DNA of 64,000 nucleotides from Bartonella clarridgeiae ATCC 51734 (GTDB lineage: Bacteria; Pseudomonadota; Alphaproteobacteria; Rhizobiales; Rhizobiaceae), in assembly GCF_000518185.1 (NCBI RefSeq), contig NZ_JADC01000010.1:186001-250000 (forward strand), written 5' to 3'. The notes under the pieces are model-generated. The model did no database searches, was not told the DNA's origin, and saw only the letters and a program-made list of their open reading frames with translations. The position numbers and the translations under genes were made by a program. Of this stretch, positions 10,670-21,243 are shown in pieces (position 1 is the stretch's first letter; every line of letters begins with the position of its first letter).

Positions 10670-11140
10670 TTAGCGACCAATTTCCTTTGCTATATTGTCA
10701 AGAACTGCATTTACAAGCCTCGGTTCATCACTTTCAAAAAAAGCTTTTGCTATATCGACATATTCATTTATAATAACAGCGACAGGTACATCTTTACGGT
10801 TTATTAACTCCCACAAACCTGCGCGTAAAATTGCCCGTAATGTAGAATCAAGCCGTGAAAGCGCCCATTCTTCAGAAAGTTTTTGATGAAGCATAGGATC
10901 AAGTTGTTTTTGATCTTTTACAACACCAACAATAATAGAGCAAAACCATTGAAAATCAGCATCAAGATACTGATCACCATCAATATTTTTTCCTAAACGA
11001 TAAGCTTCATATTCAGCTATTATTTCTATAACGCCAGTGCCAATTATATCCATTTGATAAAGTGCTTGCACAGCAGCGAGCCTTGCTGCTCCTCGTTTAT
11101 TAGCTAAACGTAGAGAATCTTTGCTTTTTATATAAGCCAT
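10670..11140 (-). CDS. nusB: Transcription antitermination protein NusB
   Basis: Binds boxA RNA with S10 in rRNA antitermination. The all-helical NusB fold is evident from [16 protein letters not shown] at the N-terminus and from [16 protein letters not shown] and [16 protein letters not shown] in the C-terminal half. The length of 156 residues is normal. The start is two bases past the ribH stop, so it is the last gene of the glyA-nrdR-ribD-ribE-ribH-nusB operon. The ribH-nusB coupling is a common proteobacterial arrangement. Confidence 0.95.
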   Translation of the reverse strand: MAYIKSKDSLRLANKRGAARLAAVQALYQMDIIGTGVIEIIAEYEAYRLGKNIDGDQYLDADFQWFCSIIVGVVKDQKQLDPMLHQKLSEEWALSRLDSTLRAILRAGLWELINRKDVPVAVIINEYVDIAKAFFESDEPRLVNAVLDNIAKEIGR

Positions 11141-11142
11141 AT

Positions 11143-11601
11143 TTAATGATTATCTCCAAACTTTTTCTTTAGAGCAATCATACATAAAGCGGCTTGAGCG
11201 GCAAAACCACCTTTATTTTTTTCATCGTCTCTCACACGATCCCATGCTTGAAATTCATCTTCAACGGTCAAAATGCCATTGCCAATAACCAATTGTTGAT
11301 AAATAGTTAAATCCATCAATGCTCGACAAGAATTATCAGCCACAATTTCAAAATGATATGTTTCCCCCCGAATAACACAACCAAGCGCTACATAACCATC
11401 ATAGCATATTTCATTATTTTTTTCAGCAATGACTATCGCACCAGGAATTTCTAAAGCTCCTGGAACAGTTACAATATCGTAACTCACTTCAGCTTTTTTC
11501 AAAACACTAACCGCACCTGCAAGAAGAGAGTCAGAAATTTTATCATAAAAACGCGCTTCAACAATCAAAATACGCAATTTTTTATGTGTGTTTTTTGTCA
11601 T
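11143..11601 (-). CDS. ribH: 6,7-dimethyl-8-ribityllumazine synthase
   Basis: Condenses the pyrimidine intermediate with dihydroxybutanone phosphate to form lumazine, the penultimate riboflavin step. The family signatures are present: [10 protein letters not shown] (substrate-binding loop), [17 protein letters not shown] with the catalytic histidine, and the [14 protein letters not shown] segment. The length of 152 residues is standard. It lies between ribE and nusB, with about 80 bases to ribE. Confidence 0.96.
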   Translation of the reverse strand: MTKNTHKKLRILIVEARFYDKISDSLLAGAVSVLKKAEVSYDIVTVPGALEIPGAIVIAEKNNEICYDGYVALGCVIRGETYHFEIVADNSCRALMDLTIYQQLVIGNGILTVEDEFQAWDRVRDDEKNKGGFAAQAALCMIALKKKFGDNH

Positions 11602-11682
11602 ACGGCTCCTACCAGAAAAATTAATAAAGAAACTTTAAATTACACAATCTCAAGTTTAAGAAAAAATATAATAATTTTCCAG

Positions 11683-12300
11683 CTATCCATTTTTCATTTT
11701 AAAGTCTGAAAGTCTAGCTACATAACGAGCCAATTGATCAACTTCTAAATTCACCTGATCTCCAACCTCAGCTTGTCCCCATATTGTCATCTCAAGCGTA
11801 TGACGGATAATAAGGACATCAAAAATATTATTTTCAACATAATTAACAGTTAATGATGTCCCATTAAGTGCAATAGAACCCTTTTCTGCAATAAAGGGAG
11901 CTAATTGCATTGGGACTTGTAAATGAAAACGAGTCGCATCACCTTCATTTTTTTTCTCAATAATCTCGGCTAGACCATCGATATGGCCGAAAACCAGATG
12001 TCCCCCTATTTCGTCACCAAGCCGTAACGAACGCTCTAAATTAACAAAAGTTCCTTTTGTCCATTGTGTAAGATTAGTCAAACATAGTGCCTCTTCCCAT
12101 GCCTCAACAGCAAACCAATGAGTAGCTGTAGATTTGAGTGCACGCTCAACAATTGTCAAACAAATACCTGAACAAGCAATTGATGCGCCTATTTTTAAAC
12201 TCTCCACATCATAATGAGTAGAAATATTTAAACGTATTCCCTGTTTTAAAGGTTGAATATCTTCAATACAACCAATATCGGTTATGATCCCTGTGAACAT
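11683..12300 (-). CDS. ribE: Riboflavin synthase, alpha subunit
   Basis: Dismutates two lumazine molecules to give riboflavin. The protein shows the two tandem lumazine-binding repeats: the N-terminal [10 protein letters not shown]... with IACSGICLTIV, and a second copy from about residue 100 with GHLVFGHIDGLAEI and ALNGTSLTVN. The length of 205 residues fits. The start lies inside the 3' end of ribD, a 19-base overlap that indicates translational coupling. The same enzyme is called RibC in some nomenclatures. Confidence 0.95.
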   Translation of the reverse strand: MFTGIITDIGCIEDIQPLKQGIRLNISTHYDVESLKIGASIACSGICLTIVERALKSTATHWFAVEAWEEALCLTNLTQWTKGTFVNLERSLRLGDEIGGHLVFGHIDGLAEIIEKKNEGDATRFHLQVPMQLAPFIAEKGSIALNGTSLTVNYVENNIFDVLIIRHTLEMTIWGQAEVGDQVNLEVDQLARYVARLSDFKMKNG

Positions 12301-13409
12301 AGTATCTTACGCCTCCATTTGTACAAACGGTCATTTCCCAGCATTCTCATTTCAATTTTATTAAACTCTGAAAGATAAGATTCAAAATGGGGAGCTTCAA
12401 TTCGATCTTTCCCTAAAATAATCGGTGCATAAAAACATATCAACCGGTCTACACAACTAGCATTTAAAAATATTTCTCCTGTCTTTGCTCCCCCCTCAAG
12501 TAAAACACTATTGATTTTACGCTGATAAAGTAACCTTAAAATAGCAAGAGGCGGTATCAAATTATTGTTAGCCTCCACTGAACATACAGTTACACCATAT
12601 TGTTCTAAAGCTATTTTCTTTCTTTTTTTCGAAAGAACTGTACCACAAATCACCCATGTGGGGATATTCGCTGCTGTTTGCACAACTTTTGCATCAAGAG
12701 GAATACGTAAATTTTTATCCAAAATAACGCGTATAGGTGAACGCATTTCAAGTCCTGGTAAACGACAATCTAATTTTGGATCATCTGCTAATATAGTACC
12801 AATACCAACCATAATAACATCATTTTGAGCACGCAGAATGTGAGTTTGTGAATGAGAAATTTCTCCACTAATCTTTAAATTACTTTGCCCTTTTTTGCCC
12901 ACACCATTATCTGCAGAAATAGCCATTTTTAAAGTGACTTCACAACGCTGCAATTTCTTTACACATAAATAAGCACTTAATGTTTCAAAAGCCTCTTCAG
13001 CCAAAACTCCTTCAACAACCTCAATACCCGCTGAACGTAAAAGAGCAATACCACGACCATACACCCGTTGATCAGGATCAGGAAGAGCAATGACAACTCG
13101 AGCAATACCTGCATCTATTAGTGCATTAACACATGGTGGAGTTTTTCCATAATGTGAACATGGCTCCAAAGTGATATAGGCAGTCGCACCATAGGCCAAA
13201 GGACCAGCCATAAGTAAAGCTTGCACTTCAGCATGAGGTCTTCCCTGAACAGCAGTCACACCATAACCAACAATAGATGCGTCTGTTTCATTATTTTTTA
13301 CAATTAATGCACCAACAGAAGGATTTTTACCCGTAAGATTAATATGACGTTCTGCTAAGCGAATAGCAGCAGCCATAAATCGTTTATCTTGTGCTTCTCT
13401 ACTCATCAA
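12282..13409 (-). CDS. ribD: Bifunctional pyrimidine deaminase/reductase RibD
   Basis: Carries out the second and third steps of riboflavin synthesis. The N-terminal deaminase domain (residues 1-145) has the zinc site HAEVQAL and [11 protein letters not shown]. The C-terminal NADPH-dependent reductase domain (residues about 155-370) has SADNGVG, the DDPKLDCR segment and [12 protein letters not shown]. The length of 375 residues is normal. It overlaps nrdR upstream by 11 bases and ribE downstream by 19. No FMN riboswitch was seen before it, and the operon context leaves little room for one. Confidence 0.95.
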   Translation of the reverse strand: MMSREAQDKRFMAAAIRLAERHINLTGKNPSVGALIVKNNETDASIVGYGVTAVQGRPHAEVQALLMAGPLAYGATAYITLEPCSHYGKTPPCVNALIDAGIARVVIALPDPDQRVYGRGIALLRSAGIEVVEGVLAEEAFETLSAYLCVKKLQRCEVTLKMAISADNGVGKKGQSNLKISGEISHSQTHILRAQNDVIMVGIGTILADDPKLDCRLPGLEMRSPIRVILDKNLRIPLDAKVVQTAANIPTWVICGTVLSKKRKKIALEQYGVTVCSVEANNNLIPPLAILRLLYQRKINSVLLEGGAKTGEIFLNASCVDRLICFYAPIILGKDRIEAPHFESYLSEFNKIEMRMLGNDRLYKWRRKILCSQGS

Positions 13410-13881
13410 AAAAAGATTCTATATCCGTTGCACCTTTTGATAATTCATCTATCACATTATGAAAATCACTCGCATTACGGAAATCACGATATACAGAAGC
13501 AAAACGAATATAAGCAATATCATCAATACCTTTTAAAGATTCCATCACAAGATGACCAATTTTTTCTGAAGGAATCTCAGGCTCTCCTAAACTCTCAAGC
13601 TGGCGCACAATACCGGAAATCGCCTGCTCAATATGCTCAGGATCAATATTACGTTTACGTACAGCTATATTAACCGACCGCATTAATTTATCACGATCGA
13701 ACAACTCACACCGACCACTTTTTTTGAGAACAAAAAGTTCACGCAGCTGAACACGTTCAAAAGTTGTAAAACGACCACCACAAACAGAACATACACGTCG
13801 ACGACGAATGACTGTTGCCTCTTCCGTAGGACGTGAATCTTTAACCTGTGTATCTTCACATTGGCAATAAGGGCAACGCAT
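13399..13881 (-). CDS. nrdR: Transcriptional repressor NrdR
   Basis: An ATP/dATP-sensing repressor of ribonucleotide reductase genes. The zinc ribbon is complete (CPYC near the N-terminus, [14 protein letters not shown] later), followed by the ATP-cone domain with [19 protein letters not shown]. The length of 160 residues is normal. It sits 23 bases after glyA and overlaps ribD, so it is in the same minus-strand operon. The glyA-nrdR-rib order is typical of Rhizobiales. Confidence 0.96.
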   Translation of the reverse strand: MRCPYCQCEDTQVKDSRPTEEATVIRRRRVCSVCGGRFTTFERVQLRELFVLKKSGRCELFDRDKLMRSVNIAVRKRNIDPEHIEQAISGIVRQLESLGEPEIPSEKIGHLVMESLKGIDDIAYIRFASVYRDFRNASDFHNVIDELSKGATDIESFFDE

Positions 13882-13904
13882 CTTTTCTACACCTCAACAA
13901 GAAC

Positions 13905-15206
13905 TCAAAAAGAATAAAAAAGAAATTTACTTGTCATATCATTTACCTTCTTTTTGACAGCTCTTTCAACTGAAGTATTGTCTCCATCGCTTCGTGCCAA
14001 GCTAAGACCATCAAGAACCTCTGCAATAAAATTTCCAATTTGAGTAAACTCACTTTCTGCAAAACCACGCGTTGTTGCGGCAGGAGTACCCAAACGAATC
14101 CCTGAAGTTATCGATGGCTTCTCGTGATCAAAAGGAATACTATTTTTGTTGCAAATAATATTAGCGCACCCCAAAGCTCGTTCTGCACCCTTTCCTGTTA
14201 TATTTTTAGAACGCAAATCTACTAAAAATAAATGATTGTCCGTACCACCAGAAACAATATTAAAACCATTATTTTTTAAGCTTTCTGCTAAAGTTTTAGC
14301 ATTAACAACCACATTAGCAATATAATCTTTGAAAGCAGGTTGCAAAGCTTCTCCCAATGCAACAGCCTTAGCTGCAATGACATGCATTAAAGGACCACCT
14401 TGAAGACCAGGAAAAACTGCCATGTTAATTTTTTTGGCTAAGGCTTCATCATTCGTTAATATCATACCACCACGGGGACCGCGCAATGATTTATGCGTTG
14501 TAGTAGTCACAACATGAGCATATGGTACAGGCGAAGGGTGAGCACCACCAGCAACTAAACCTGCAATATGAGCCATATCAACCATCAAATATGCTCCAAT
14601 TTCATCTGCAATTTCACGGAACCTTTTCCAATTCCATATGCGTGAATAGGCTGTTCCACCTGCTAAAATAAGCTTTGGTTTATGCTCTTTTGCCAAACGT
14701 TCTATTTCCTCCATATCCAGAAGCTGATCTTCTTGACGCACACCATAAGAAACAACATTAAACCATTTGCCTGACATATTAACGGGTGAGCCATGGGTGA
14801 GATGACCACCAGAATTCAAATCCAGCCCCATAAATGTATCACCAGGCTGAAGCAAAGCTAAAAATACGGCCTGATTCATTTGGCTACCAGAATTAGGTTG
14901 CACATTTACAAAAGCTGCACCAAAAAGCTTTTTTGCTCGCTCAATTGCTAATTCTTCAATCAAATCAACAAAATGACAACCACCATAATAACGCTTTCCT
15001 GGATAACCTTCTGCATATTTATTGGTCAAAATCGATCCCTGAGCTTCAAGAACCGCCCTTGAAACAATATTTTCTGAAGCGATCAATTCAATCTCATAAC
15101 GCTGACGTCCAAGCTCACCACTAATTGCATTAAACACCGCAGAATCAGCAACTTCTAAACTATCATTAAAAAAACACTTACGCAGATCATTTGCTTGCTT
15201 GGTCAT
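13905..15206 (-). CDS. glyA: Serine hydroxymethyltransferase
   Basis: A PLP enzyme interconverting serine and glycine, the main source of one-carbon units on tetrahydrofolate. The lysine motif [18 protein letters not shown] holds the PLP-binding lysine, and [14 protein letters not shown] and [13 protein letters not shown] are conserved. The start at 15206 gives 433 residues and has an AGGA site upstream; an in-frame ATG at 15269 would add a non-conserved 21-residue tail. It is the first gene of the nrdR-rib-nusB operon. The C-terminus is slightly divergent. Confidence 0.95.
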   Translation of the reverse strand: MTKQANDLRKCFFNDSLEVADSAVFNAISGELGRQRYEIELIASENIVSRAVLEAQGSILTNKYAEGYPGKRYYGGCHFVDLIEELAIERAKKLFGAAFVNVQPNSGSQMNQAVFLALLQPGDTFMGLDLNSGGHLTHGSPVNMSGKWFNVVSYGVRQEDQLLDMEEIERLAKEHKPKLILAGGTAYSRIWNWKRFREIADEIGAYLMVDMAHIAGLVAGGAHPSPVPYAHVVTTTTHKSLRGPRGGMILTNDEALAKKINMAVFPGLQGGPLMHVIAAKAVALGEALQPAFKDYIANVVVNAKTLAESLKNNGFNIVSGGTDNHLFLVDLRSKNITGKGAERALGCANIICNKNSIPFDHEKPSITSGIRLGTPAATTRGFAESEFTQIGNFIAEVLDGLSLARSDGDNTSVERAVKKKVNDMTSKFLFYSF

Positions 15207-15487
15207 AAAACATGTCCTAACATTAGAAATTAAAATAATAGAAGGTAACACAGCAAATTTTATAGACAAAATCTTTTGAAAAATTTAAATTCAAAAACCG
15301 TAAATACAGCAAGAATTCAACCTATGCTTTTGTTATTTTAATCAATAAATCCTATCTTCACAAAAATAAATGACGCACAAAATTACATGTTAAAATTTAT
15401 ATACGTAATTTTTTATTATACTCTTTATCAAACAGGAAAAATAATAAGCTGTAGTTCTAACAAAAAAATTGAATTCAAGGATAATAA

Positions 15488-16423
15488 ATGGCAACAAAAA
15501 TTTTTATTGACGGTGAACACGGAACAACCGGACTACAAATACAAAAGCGACTGGCAAAACGTTCTGATTTAGAGTTACTGTCTATTCCTCATGAAGATCG
15601 GCATAAGCTTGATTCTCGACAAGACTATCTTAATCAAGCCGACATTGTTATTTTATGTCTTCCAGATAAAGCTGCACGGGAAACAATTAACCTACTTAAA
15701 AATAAAAAAAAAATTAGAATTATTGACAGCTCAACAGCACACCGTACTGCCCCAGATTGGGTCTACGGCTTTCCTGAAATGACAGCAGGACAAAAAAAAC
15801 GTATCCAAGAAGCACGCTACGTTGCAAATCCTGGATGTTATCCAACTGGTGCAATTAGTTTGATTCGACCATTACGTGAAGCAGGTTTAATAGATTCTGA
15901 TTACCCAATATCAATTAACGCTATATCTGGTTATACAGGTGGTGGTAAACAATTAATTGCTCAAATGGAAAATCAATCCCGAAAAGACTCTCTGAAAGAA
16001 AACTATTTTATTTATGGTTTGAATCTTAATCATAAACATATTCCAGAAATCAAAATTCACGGACAGATCAGCCAAACACCCGTTTTTGTACCAAGTGTTG
16101 GTCGTTTTCCTCAAGGAATGATTGTTAATATTCCTCTACATCGTAATTTATTCACAAAATCAGCTAGCTGTTCTAATCTTCGTGAAATTCTTCATATCCA
16201 TTACAATGAACAAAATGCAATATCCGTTGCATCAAAAGAAGAAACCGAAACACTAACCAAACTAGATCCAGAATCCTTAGCACATAAAGACAGTATGAAA
16301 CTTTTTGTTTTTGGCAATGAAAATGAAGGTATTTTCAATCTTTGTTCTATATTAGATAATCTGGGAAAAGGAGCATCTGCATCCGCTGTTCAAAATCTTG
16401 ATTTAATGCTCTCAGAAAGGTAA
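15488..16423 (+). CDS. argC: N-acetyl-gamma-glutamyl-phosphate reductase
   Basis: The NADPH-dependent third step of arginine/ornithine synthesis. It is the short ArgC type 2 form (311 residues) with IFIDGEHGTTGLQI for NADP binding, the catalytic cysteine in ANPGCYPTGAI, and the histidine region KHIPEI. It starts at an ATG after a purine-rich site and stands alone on the plus strand. Other arg genes are not in the window, so whether the pathway is complete cannot be judged here. Confidence 0.95.
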   Translation: MATKIFIDGEHGTTGLQIQKRLAKRSDLELLSIPHEDRHKLDSRQDYLNQADIVILCLPDKAARETINLLKNKKKIRIIDSSTAHRTAPDWVYGFPEMTAGQKKRIQEARYVANPGCYPTGAISLIRPLREAGLIDSDYPISINAISGYTGGGKQLIAQMENQSRKDSLKENYFIYGLNLNHKHIPEIKIHGQISQTPVFVPSVGRFPQGMIVNIPLHRNLFTKSASCSNLREILHIHYNEQNAISVASKEETETLTKLDPESLAHKDSMKLFVFGNENEGIFNLCSILDNLGKGASASAVQNLDLMLSER

Positions 16424-16445
16424 AATTTTTTTTAAAGTCAAATTC

Positions 16446-17543
16446 TTATTTAAGAGCAAGATATGCTCCTTTTGTGGCGCGCCAATGAGCAACTGAAAAG
16501 CACAATACTACTAACGCAATACTTTGATGAATAAGCCCCCAACTAATTGGCACTTCATTTAATAATGTAACAATACCCAAAAATGCCTGAGCAACTATGA
16601 TAATAAATAATAAAAATGCACGACGAGCATGCATTGAGTGGGGATTTTTTTTATTTACATACAAAACATGAAAAATCGCTATAATAAATAAAAAATAAGC
16701 AAAAAAACGATGTATAAATTGCACTGTCAAAGGATTTTCAAACAAACTGAGCCAAACTGGGTTATAATTCAGTAATCCATCAGGTACAATCTGTCCATCT
16801 ATCAATGGCCATGTATTATAAACCTTACCTGCATGGAGACCGGCAACTAAAGCACCAAAATAAATCTCAATTAAAATGCAAAAAACAAACCAACCTGCAA
16901 AACGTTGTACTGATTGATCTGCTGGTTGCTCTGAATATTCTGTAAGACCTCGAGATAAATAAGTAACAAAAATAATAACAAAACATGCCGTTATTAGGTG
17001 AAGTGCTAAACGATATTGGCTAACGCTTGTCAAATTGCTTTGACCCAAACCAGAAGCCACCATCCACCATCCAATAACACCTTGAATAGCAATAAGAACT
17101 GGTACAGCCATAAGCTGAAGAAAAATATTTTTTTCAATGCGTTTAGTCGCCCAAAACCAAATTAAACCCAACAAAGCTACAAGGCCAACCAAACGGCCAA
17201 GAAAACGGTGCCCCCATTCCCACCAAAAAATCACTTTAAATGCATTTAAAGTCATATCACGATTGAGCACCTTATACTGCGCTATCTGTTGATACTTCAA
17301 GAACTCTTCCTGCCATTGTTCTATACTAATTGGAGGAATTACACCATAAATTGGCTTCCATTCAGTTATCGATAATCCAGACCCTGTTAAACGGGTAGCA
17401 CCACCTATTAAGACAATTGCTAAACAAAGCAATAAAACAGCATAAAGCCATATCTGAATCTGTTTTCGATTTTGTTTCTGCAGCGGTGTCAAAGCTATAT
17501 TGTTCAATCTTTTTATTGTCACTTCTGATTGTCTCCAATTCAT
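16446..17543 (-). CDS. ctaA: Heme A synthase (COX15/CtaA)
   Basis: Oxidises heme O to heme A for aa3-type cytochrome oxidase. It is an integral membrane protein with about eight hydrophobic segments. The conserved GGATRLTGSGLSITEWKPI follows the first, and heme-ligand histidine regions are seen in WWEWGHRFLGRLVG, LHLITACFV, FIHRFFAYF and LIHQSIALV. The length of 365 residues is normal. It is monocistronic in this window, converging with argC. Confidence 0.95.
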   Translation of the reverse strand: MNWRQSEVTIKRLNNIALTPLQKQNRKQIQIWLYAVLLLCLAIVLIGGATRLTGSGLSITEWKPIYGVIPPISIEQWQEEFLKYQQIAQYKVLNRDMTLNAFKVIFWWEWGHRFLGRLVGLVALLGLIWFWATKRIEKNIFLQLMAVPVLIAIQGVIGWWMVASGLGQSNLTSVSQYRLALHLITACFVIIFVTYLSRGLTEYSEQPADQSVQRFAGWFVFCILIEIYFGALVAGLHAGKVYNTWPLIDGQIVPDGLLNYNPVWLSLFENPLTVQFIHRFFAYFLFIIAIFHVLYVNKKNPHSMHARRAFLLFIIIVAQAFLGIVTLLNEVPISWGLIHQSIALVVLCFSVAHWRATKGAYLALK

Positions 17544-17672
17544 CTACAACTGCAATTTTCCAAAATTTAAACATTAAGTTTTAGTCATTTCAACACATTA
17601 ATACATTAATGTTCTATAAAAAAACAAAGCCTTGCTATAAAATATAATTATTACTATTCTTTCATATTACAA

Positions 17673-19394
17673 TTATGAGTTTACATGATAAACAACCTTT
17701 GGAAATCTATATACCATTTTTGCCATCCAATTATGTTTATCAAATGGAACACTGCAAACATAATAGTTTGTTGATTCTGCAATTTTCTCAAGTTCATATT
17801 CAGGTTCGACAGTCATTTCTAAAATAATAAAATCATAATCTTTTTTAAATTCTTCCAATATAACAGGGATAATATTTGAAAATTTTTTTGCACACTTAGC
17901 ACTTGTTAATCCCCGCGGCAAAATATCAATCCCCGTATCATAATCATGATAAATAACATCGTGCAATTGCGCACTTCCTGTTAAGACATCGCTCAATCCT
18001 CGACGTGGGCCAATCACTTTTTCTATTTGTTGCCCAGAAATATCTACCAGCAAGATCATTTTTTGTTCTTTGATAAGATGAAGAGATAATTTTGCTGCCA
18101 TTTGTGCTGCTTCTGGTCCAATTATTGAAACAACTGTGGAAACACGCGATTTCAGGAAAACTAATAATTCCTCTATTGTAATCAAAGTTTCTTCGTTTCT
18201 TCTTACCTTGAATAAGGAAATACTATCATTGCTTTTAAAACTTTCTTTCTCCGATTGAACTTTTTGAACTCCAGAATATTTTTGCAATAATAGCGCTCCC
18301 CCCAAAGCGATTAAGCTTGCAAATATAGCAACAAAAATATTTCTGCTATAAAAATCCATAAAAGAAATTGGAGTTACTTCTATTGGAGCTATCATATGAA
18401 TCTTTATATTCTGTAATGAAGGAGCATCCATATTTATCTGCTGATTTTGTCCCTCTATCACTATTTTATCTTCTAATTCATTTAATATCTGATTTAAGGA
18501 CTGAGATTGATCCTCCACAAAAGTGCTAATTTTCCCTCTTAATTGTGTTTCAAAACTCTCTGCGATAATCGCATCTGAATGAATTTGATCAACAATCTGA
18601 GAAATTTTACTTTCTAACTGAGCAGAAAGTTCCTTTGTTTCTGCAATCATCGCTTTGATTTGAGGATGCTCCCAACCTAACTGAACAGCCATATGAGCTT
18701 TTTGTGTATTCAAGAGATTAAGTTTAGCCTCAAGAGCAATAATAGCCAAATTATTTGTGATAAATGATAAAGATAATAGAGATTGTCCCTGTTGACGCAT
18801 CATTTTAATAGTTGAATTCAAACTTTTTAAACGAATACGTCTCAAAATTGTATCCGTTAATTGTGCATAAAGACTATTAAACTCAGCCTGTTTTGCTTCA
18901 TGATGAATGGTGGAAGCAATAGATGAACGAAATGTCTGTAAGATATGAAAAAGTGTGCTTTTATCATATTGCTTCTCTCGCTTAATGATTTTCTCAGAAA
19001 AGTTAGAAAACCAGGTTTCTAAGCCTTGTCGAGCATCTTCAACAGTTTTTGCTTCAAAAGAAAGATTAATAAGGTCACCTTTGCGTAACAATTGAATATT
19101 TTTATAAAAATCTTTCACATATACATCATAAGGAATTGCCTTATCAGAATTTGAATAATTTACAATAACAGGTTGCGAGAACAGTAATGCGATAATATTA
19201 TTTTGTTTATTAATCGATAATGGTATCCCACTAGAATCCGATAACATAAATGTTAATGTTGCTTGGTAGGGCTTCGGACAAATAAAATAATATAATAAAA
19301 TCAACAATACACAGTGTATCGCTAATAACAAAGCGGTTAAAGCTTTTCGCGGCATTATGCGTGCTAACAATCTTTTATCGCACTTAAGATTCAT
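17673..19394 (-). CDS. Wzz/BY-kinase-like membrane protein with degenerate ATPase domain
   Basis: Architecture like an exopolysaccharide co-polymerase fused to a bacterial tyrosine-kinase domain. Transmembrane segments lie at about residues 18-38 and 350-370, with a long periplasmic coiled-coil region between them and a cytoplasmic domain at about 410-573. In that domain the strand order of BY-kinases is kept (VVSIIG..., ILLVDISGQ, GLSDVLTGSAQLHDVI, GIDILPRG, YDFIILEM). However, the Walker A site reads GPEAAQMAAKLS with no GKS/T, the Walker B aspartate is missing, and no tyrosine-rich tail is visible. It probably does not hydrolyse ATP. No polysaccharide genes surround it (ctaA and hflX are neighbours). 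The role is inferred as a structural envelope protein. Confidence 0.72.
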   Translation of the reverse strand: MNLKCDKRLLARIMPRKALTALLLAIHCVLLILLYYFICPKPYQATLTFMLSDSSGIPLSINKQNNIIALLFSQPVIVNYSNSDKAIPYDVYVKDFYKNIQLLRKGDLINLSFEAKTVEDARQGLETWFSNFSEKIIKREKQYDKSTLFHILQTFRSSIASTIHHEAKQAEFNSLYAQLTDTILRRIRLKSLNSTIKMMRQQGQSLLSLSFITNNLAIIALEAKLNLLNTQKAHMAVQLGWEHPQIKAMIAETKELSAQLESKISQIVDQIHSDAIIAESFETQLRGKISTFVEDQSQSLNQILNELEDKIVIEGQNQQINMDAPSLQNIKIHMIAPIEVTPISFMDFYSRNIFVAIFASLIALGGALLLQKYSGVQKVQSEKESFKSNDSISLFKVRRNEETLITIEELLVFLKSRVSTVVSIIGPEAAQMAAKLSLHLIKEQKMILLVDISGQQIEKVIGPRRGLSDVLTGSAQLHDVIYHDYDTGIDILPRGLTSAKCAKKFSNIIPVILEEFKKDYDFIILEMTVEPEYELEKIAESTNYYVCSVPFDKHNWMAKMVYRFPKVVYHVNS

Positions 19395-19537
19395 TTTTAT
19401 TTTAACCAGAAAAATACATTACACCGTTTTATTAAGAGAAAGTAGTAACTATCCCCTTAACTAAAACTTATATTATTGAGAAATAAGAAAATATAAGAAT
19501 AAAAAATTTTTTATTTAGGATAACTTTAATACATATT

Positions 19538-20872
19538 TTATTTTATATAATTTAATCGTTTTTTTGCTTCGGCAGTAAGTACTGCTTTAACAGTAACAGA
19601 ACCATCATCATTGCTTTTCTGCTCTATCTGACCAGAATTTTTATAGAACCAATCAATAATTCTCATTTCGTTAGGCTTTAAAATAAACTCAACACTCTGC
19701 ATATCCCCAAAAATTTTCTTTTCAATAAGTGCTAACAGCTGTTTCAAGCCTTTACCAGTAAGGGCTGACATCATCAATGCAGGATTTAATAATTTTTTTG
19801 AGTTGGTCTGCAAAATGCCTAATGCATGTTGATCCAATACATCAATCTTATTCCAAATTTCCACAATATGATCCATGTCATTAATATCAACACCAAGACT
19901 TGAAAGTATTTTTAAAACATCTTGGGCATGAGCGTAATGATCAGGATCCGATACATCTCTTACATGAAGAATTAAATCAGCTTCAATAACTTCTTCAAGG
20001 GTTGCTCTAAAAGCCGCAATTAAATGTGTTGGTAAATTAGATATGAAACCCACAGTATCAGATAAAAGAACTTTTTGTCCATGAGGAAGAACAATTTTAC
20101 GTAAAGTTGGATCAAGAGTTGCAAACAGCATATCCTCTGCCAACACATTAGAATCACTTAAATGGTTAAAAAGTGTTGATTTTCCTGCATTTGTATATCC
20201 CACCAAAGCAATAACAGGATAAGGTATCTTTTTTCTTTTAGCTCTATGAAGAGCACGTGTTTTAACAACGGTTTCTAATTCGCGACGGATACGAATGATT
20301 TTATTTTGCAAAAGACGTCTATCTGCTTCAATTTGAGTTTCACCAGGACCACCTAAAAAACCACTACCACCACGTTGCCTCTCTAAATGTGTCCAACTCC
20401 GCACAAGTCTACTTTTTTGGTAAGATAAATGCGCCAATTCTACCTGTAGCACTCCTTCCTTTGTTCGCGCCCGATCACCAAAAATTTCAAGAATCAAAGC
20501 TGTCCTATCAATAACCTTACAATTCCATAATTTTTCCAAATTACGTTGCTGTACTGGTGTTAAAAAATGATCTACAATCGCAAGCGTAATATGATGCTCA
20601 CTTATATAATGAGCAAATTTATTCACCTTACCTATCCTAAACAAAGTTGAAGAACATGGGGTGGTAATATTGACAATTTCATAATGAATAACATTCAACT
20701 TAATAGCGCACGCTAATCCTAACGCTTCTTTTACCCGAGAATCTACCGAACGTTCATGTGAAGTTTTTTGCCTCTTATATTTGTAGGAATAAATCGGTAA
20801 AAAAATAACAACACGCATCCGCTCCCCAATCTGTGAAATAAATTTTCCAGACTTCTCATTTTTACCTATCAT
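19538..20872 (-). CDS. hflX: Ribosome-associated GTPase HflX
   Basis: A GTPase that splits or rescues stalled ribosomes. The N-terminal HflX domain contains the GGSGFLGGPGETQIE linker just before the G domain. The G motifs follow: GYTNAGKST (G1), the TLDPTLR switch region, DTVGFI (G3) and NKID (G4). The length of 444 residues is normal. An internal ATG at residue 19 is an alternative start. It is followed upstream on the same strand by hfq, the conserved hfq-hflX pairing. mazG, often the third member, is not here but lies broken at 34-35 kb. Confidence 0.94.
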   Translation of the reverse strand: MIGKNEKSGKFISQIGERMRVVIFLPIYSYKYKRQKTSHERSVDSRVKEALGLACAIKLNVIHYEIVNITTPCSSTLFRIGKVNKFAHYISEHHITLAIVDHFLTPVQQRNLEKLWNCKVIDRTALILEIFGDRARTKEGVLQVELAHLSYQKSRLVRSWTHLERQRGGSGFLGGPGETQIEADRRLLQNKIIRIRRELETVVKTRALHRAKRKKIPYPVIALVGYTNAGKSTLFNHLSDSNVLAEDMLFATLDPTLRKIVLPHGQKVLLSDTVGFISNLPTHLIAAFRATLEEVIEADLILHVRDVSDPDHYAHAQDVLKILSSLGVDINDMDHIVEIWNKIDVLDQHALGILQTNSKKLLNPALMMSALTGKGLKQLLALIEKKIFGDMQSVEFILKPNEMRIIDWFYKNSGQIEQKSNDDGSVTVKAVLTAEAKKRLNYIK

Positions 20873-20925
20873 GATAACTTAAATATTATAAAAAAGGATA
20901 ACAGATATACAATGCCGTAGGTTGT

Positions 20926-21165
20926 TTATTTATCATCTTCATTTTCAAAAAACTGTAAAGATTGTCCCGGCATAATTGTAGAAACAGCATGTTTATAGAC
21001 TAACTGCGTATGCCCATCACGGCATAGAAGGATAGAAAAATTATCAAATGATGTGACAATACCTGTCAGTTTAACACCATTCACAAGAAAAATTGTAATA
21101 GAAATCTTTTGCTTGCGAACTGTATTCAAAAACATATCTTGCAGGTGTTGTGATCGTTCTGCCAT
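20926..21165 (-). CDS. hfq: RNA chaperone Hfq
   Basis: Hexameric Sm-like protein that matches small RNAs to mRNAs. The Sm1 motif region [20 protein letters not shown] and Sm2 segment [10 protein letters not shown] are intact, as is the proximal-face Q in QHLQDMFLN. The start at 21165 gives 79 residues, with an AAAGGTG site eight bases upstream; the longer in-frame reading adds a non-conserved hydrophobic stretch. It is 53 bases before hflX and probably co-transcribed with it. Confidence 0.96.
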   Translation of the reverse strand: MAERSQHLQDMFLNTVRKQKISITIFLVNGVKLTGIVTSFDNFSILLCRDGHTQLVYKHAVSTIMPGQSLQFFENEDDK

Positions 21166-21243
21166 TATTTTTACACCTTTGTTGCGAAACACATAAATAT
21201 CTATTACAATATTTATTAAGCATATATCGACTGAAAGTACCAA

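Noticed and set aside
13389-13673. A 94-codon plus-strand open frame opposite nrdR
   Set aside because: It is antisense to the intact nrdR gene and has tyrosine/glutamine-rich shadow composition.
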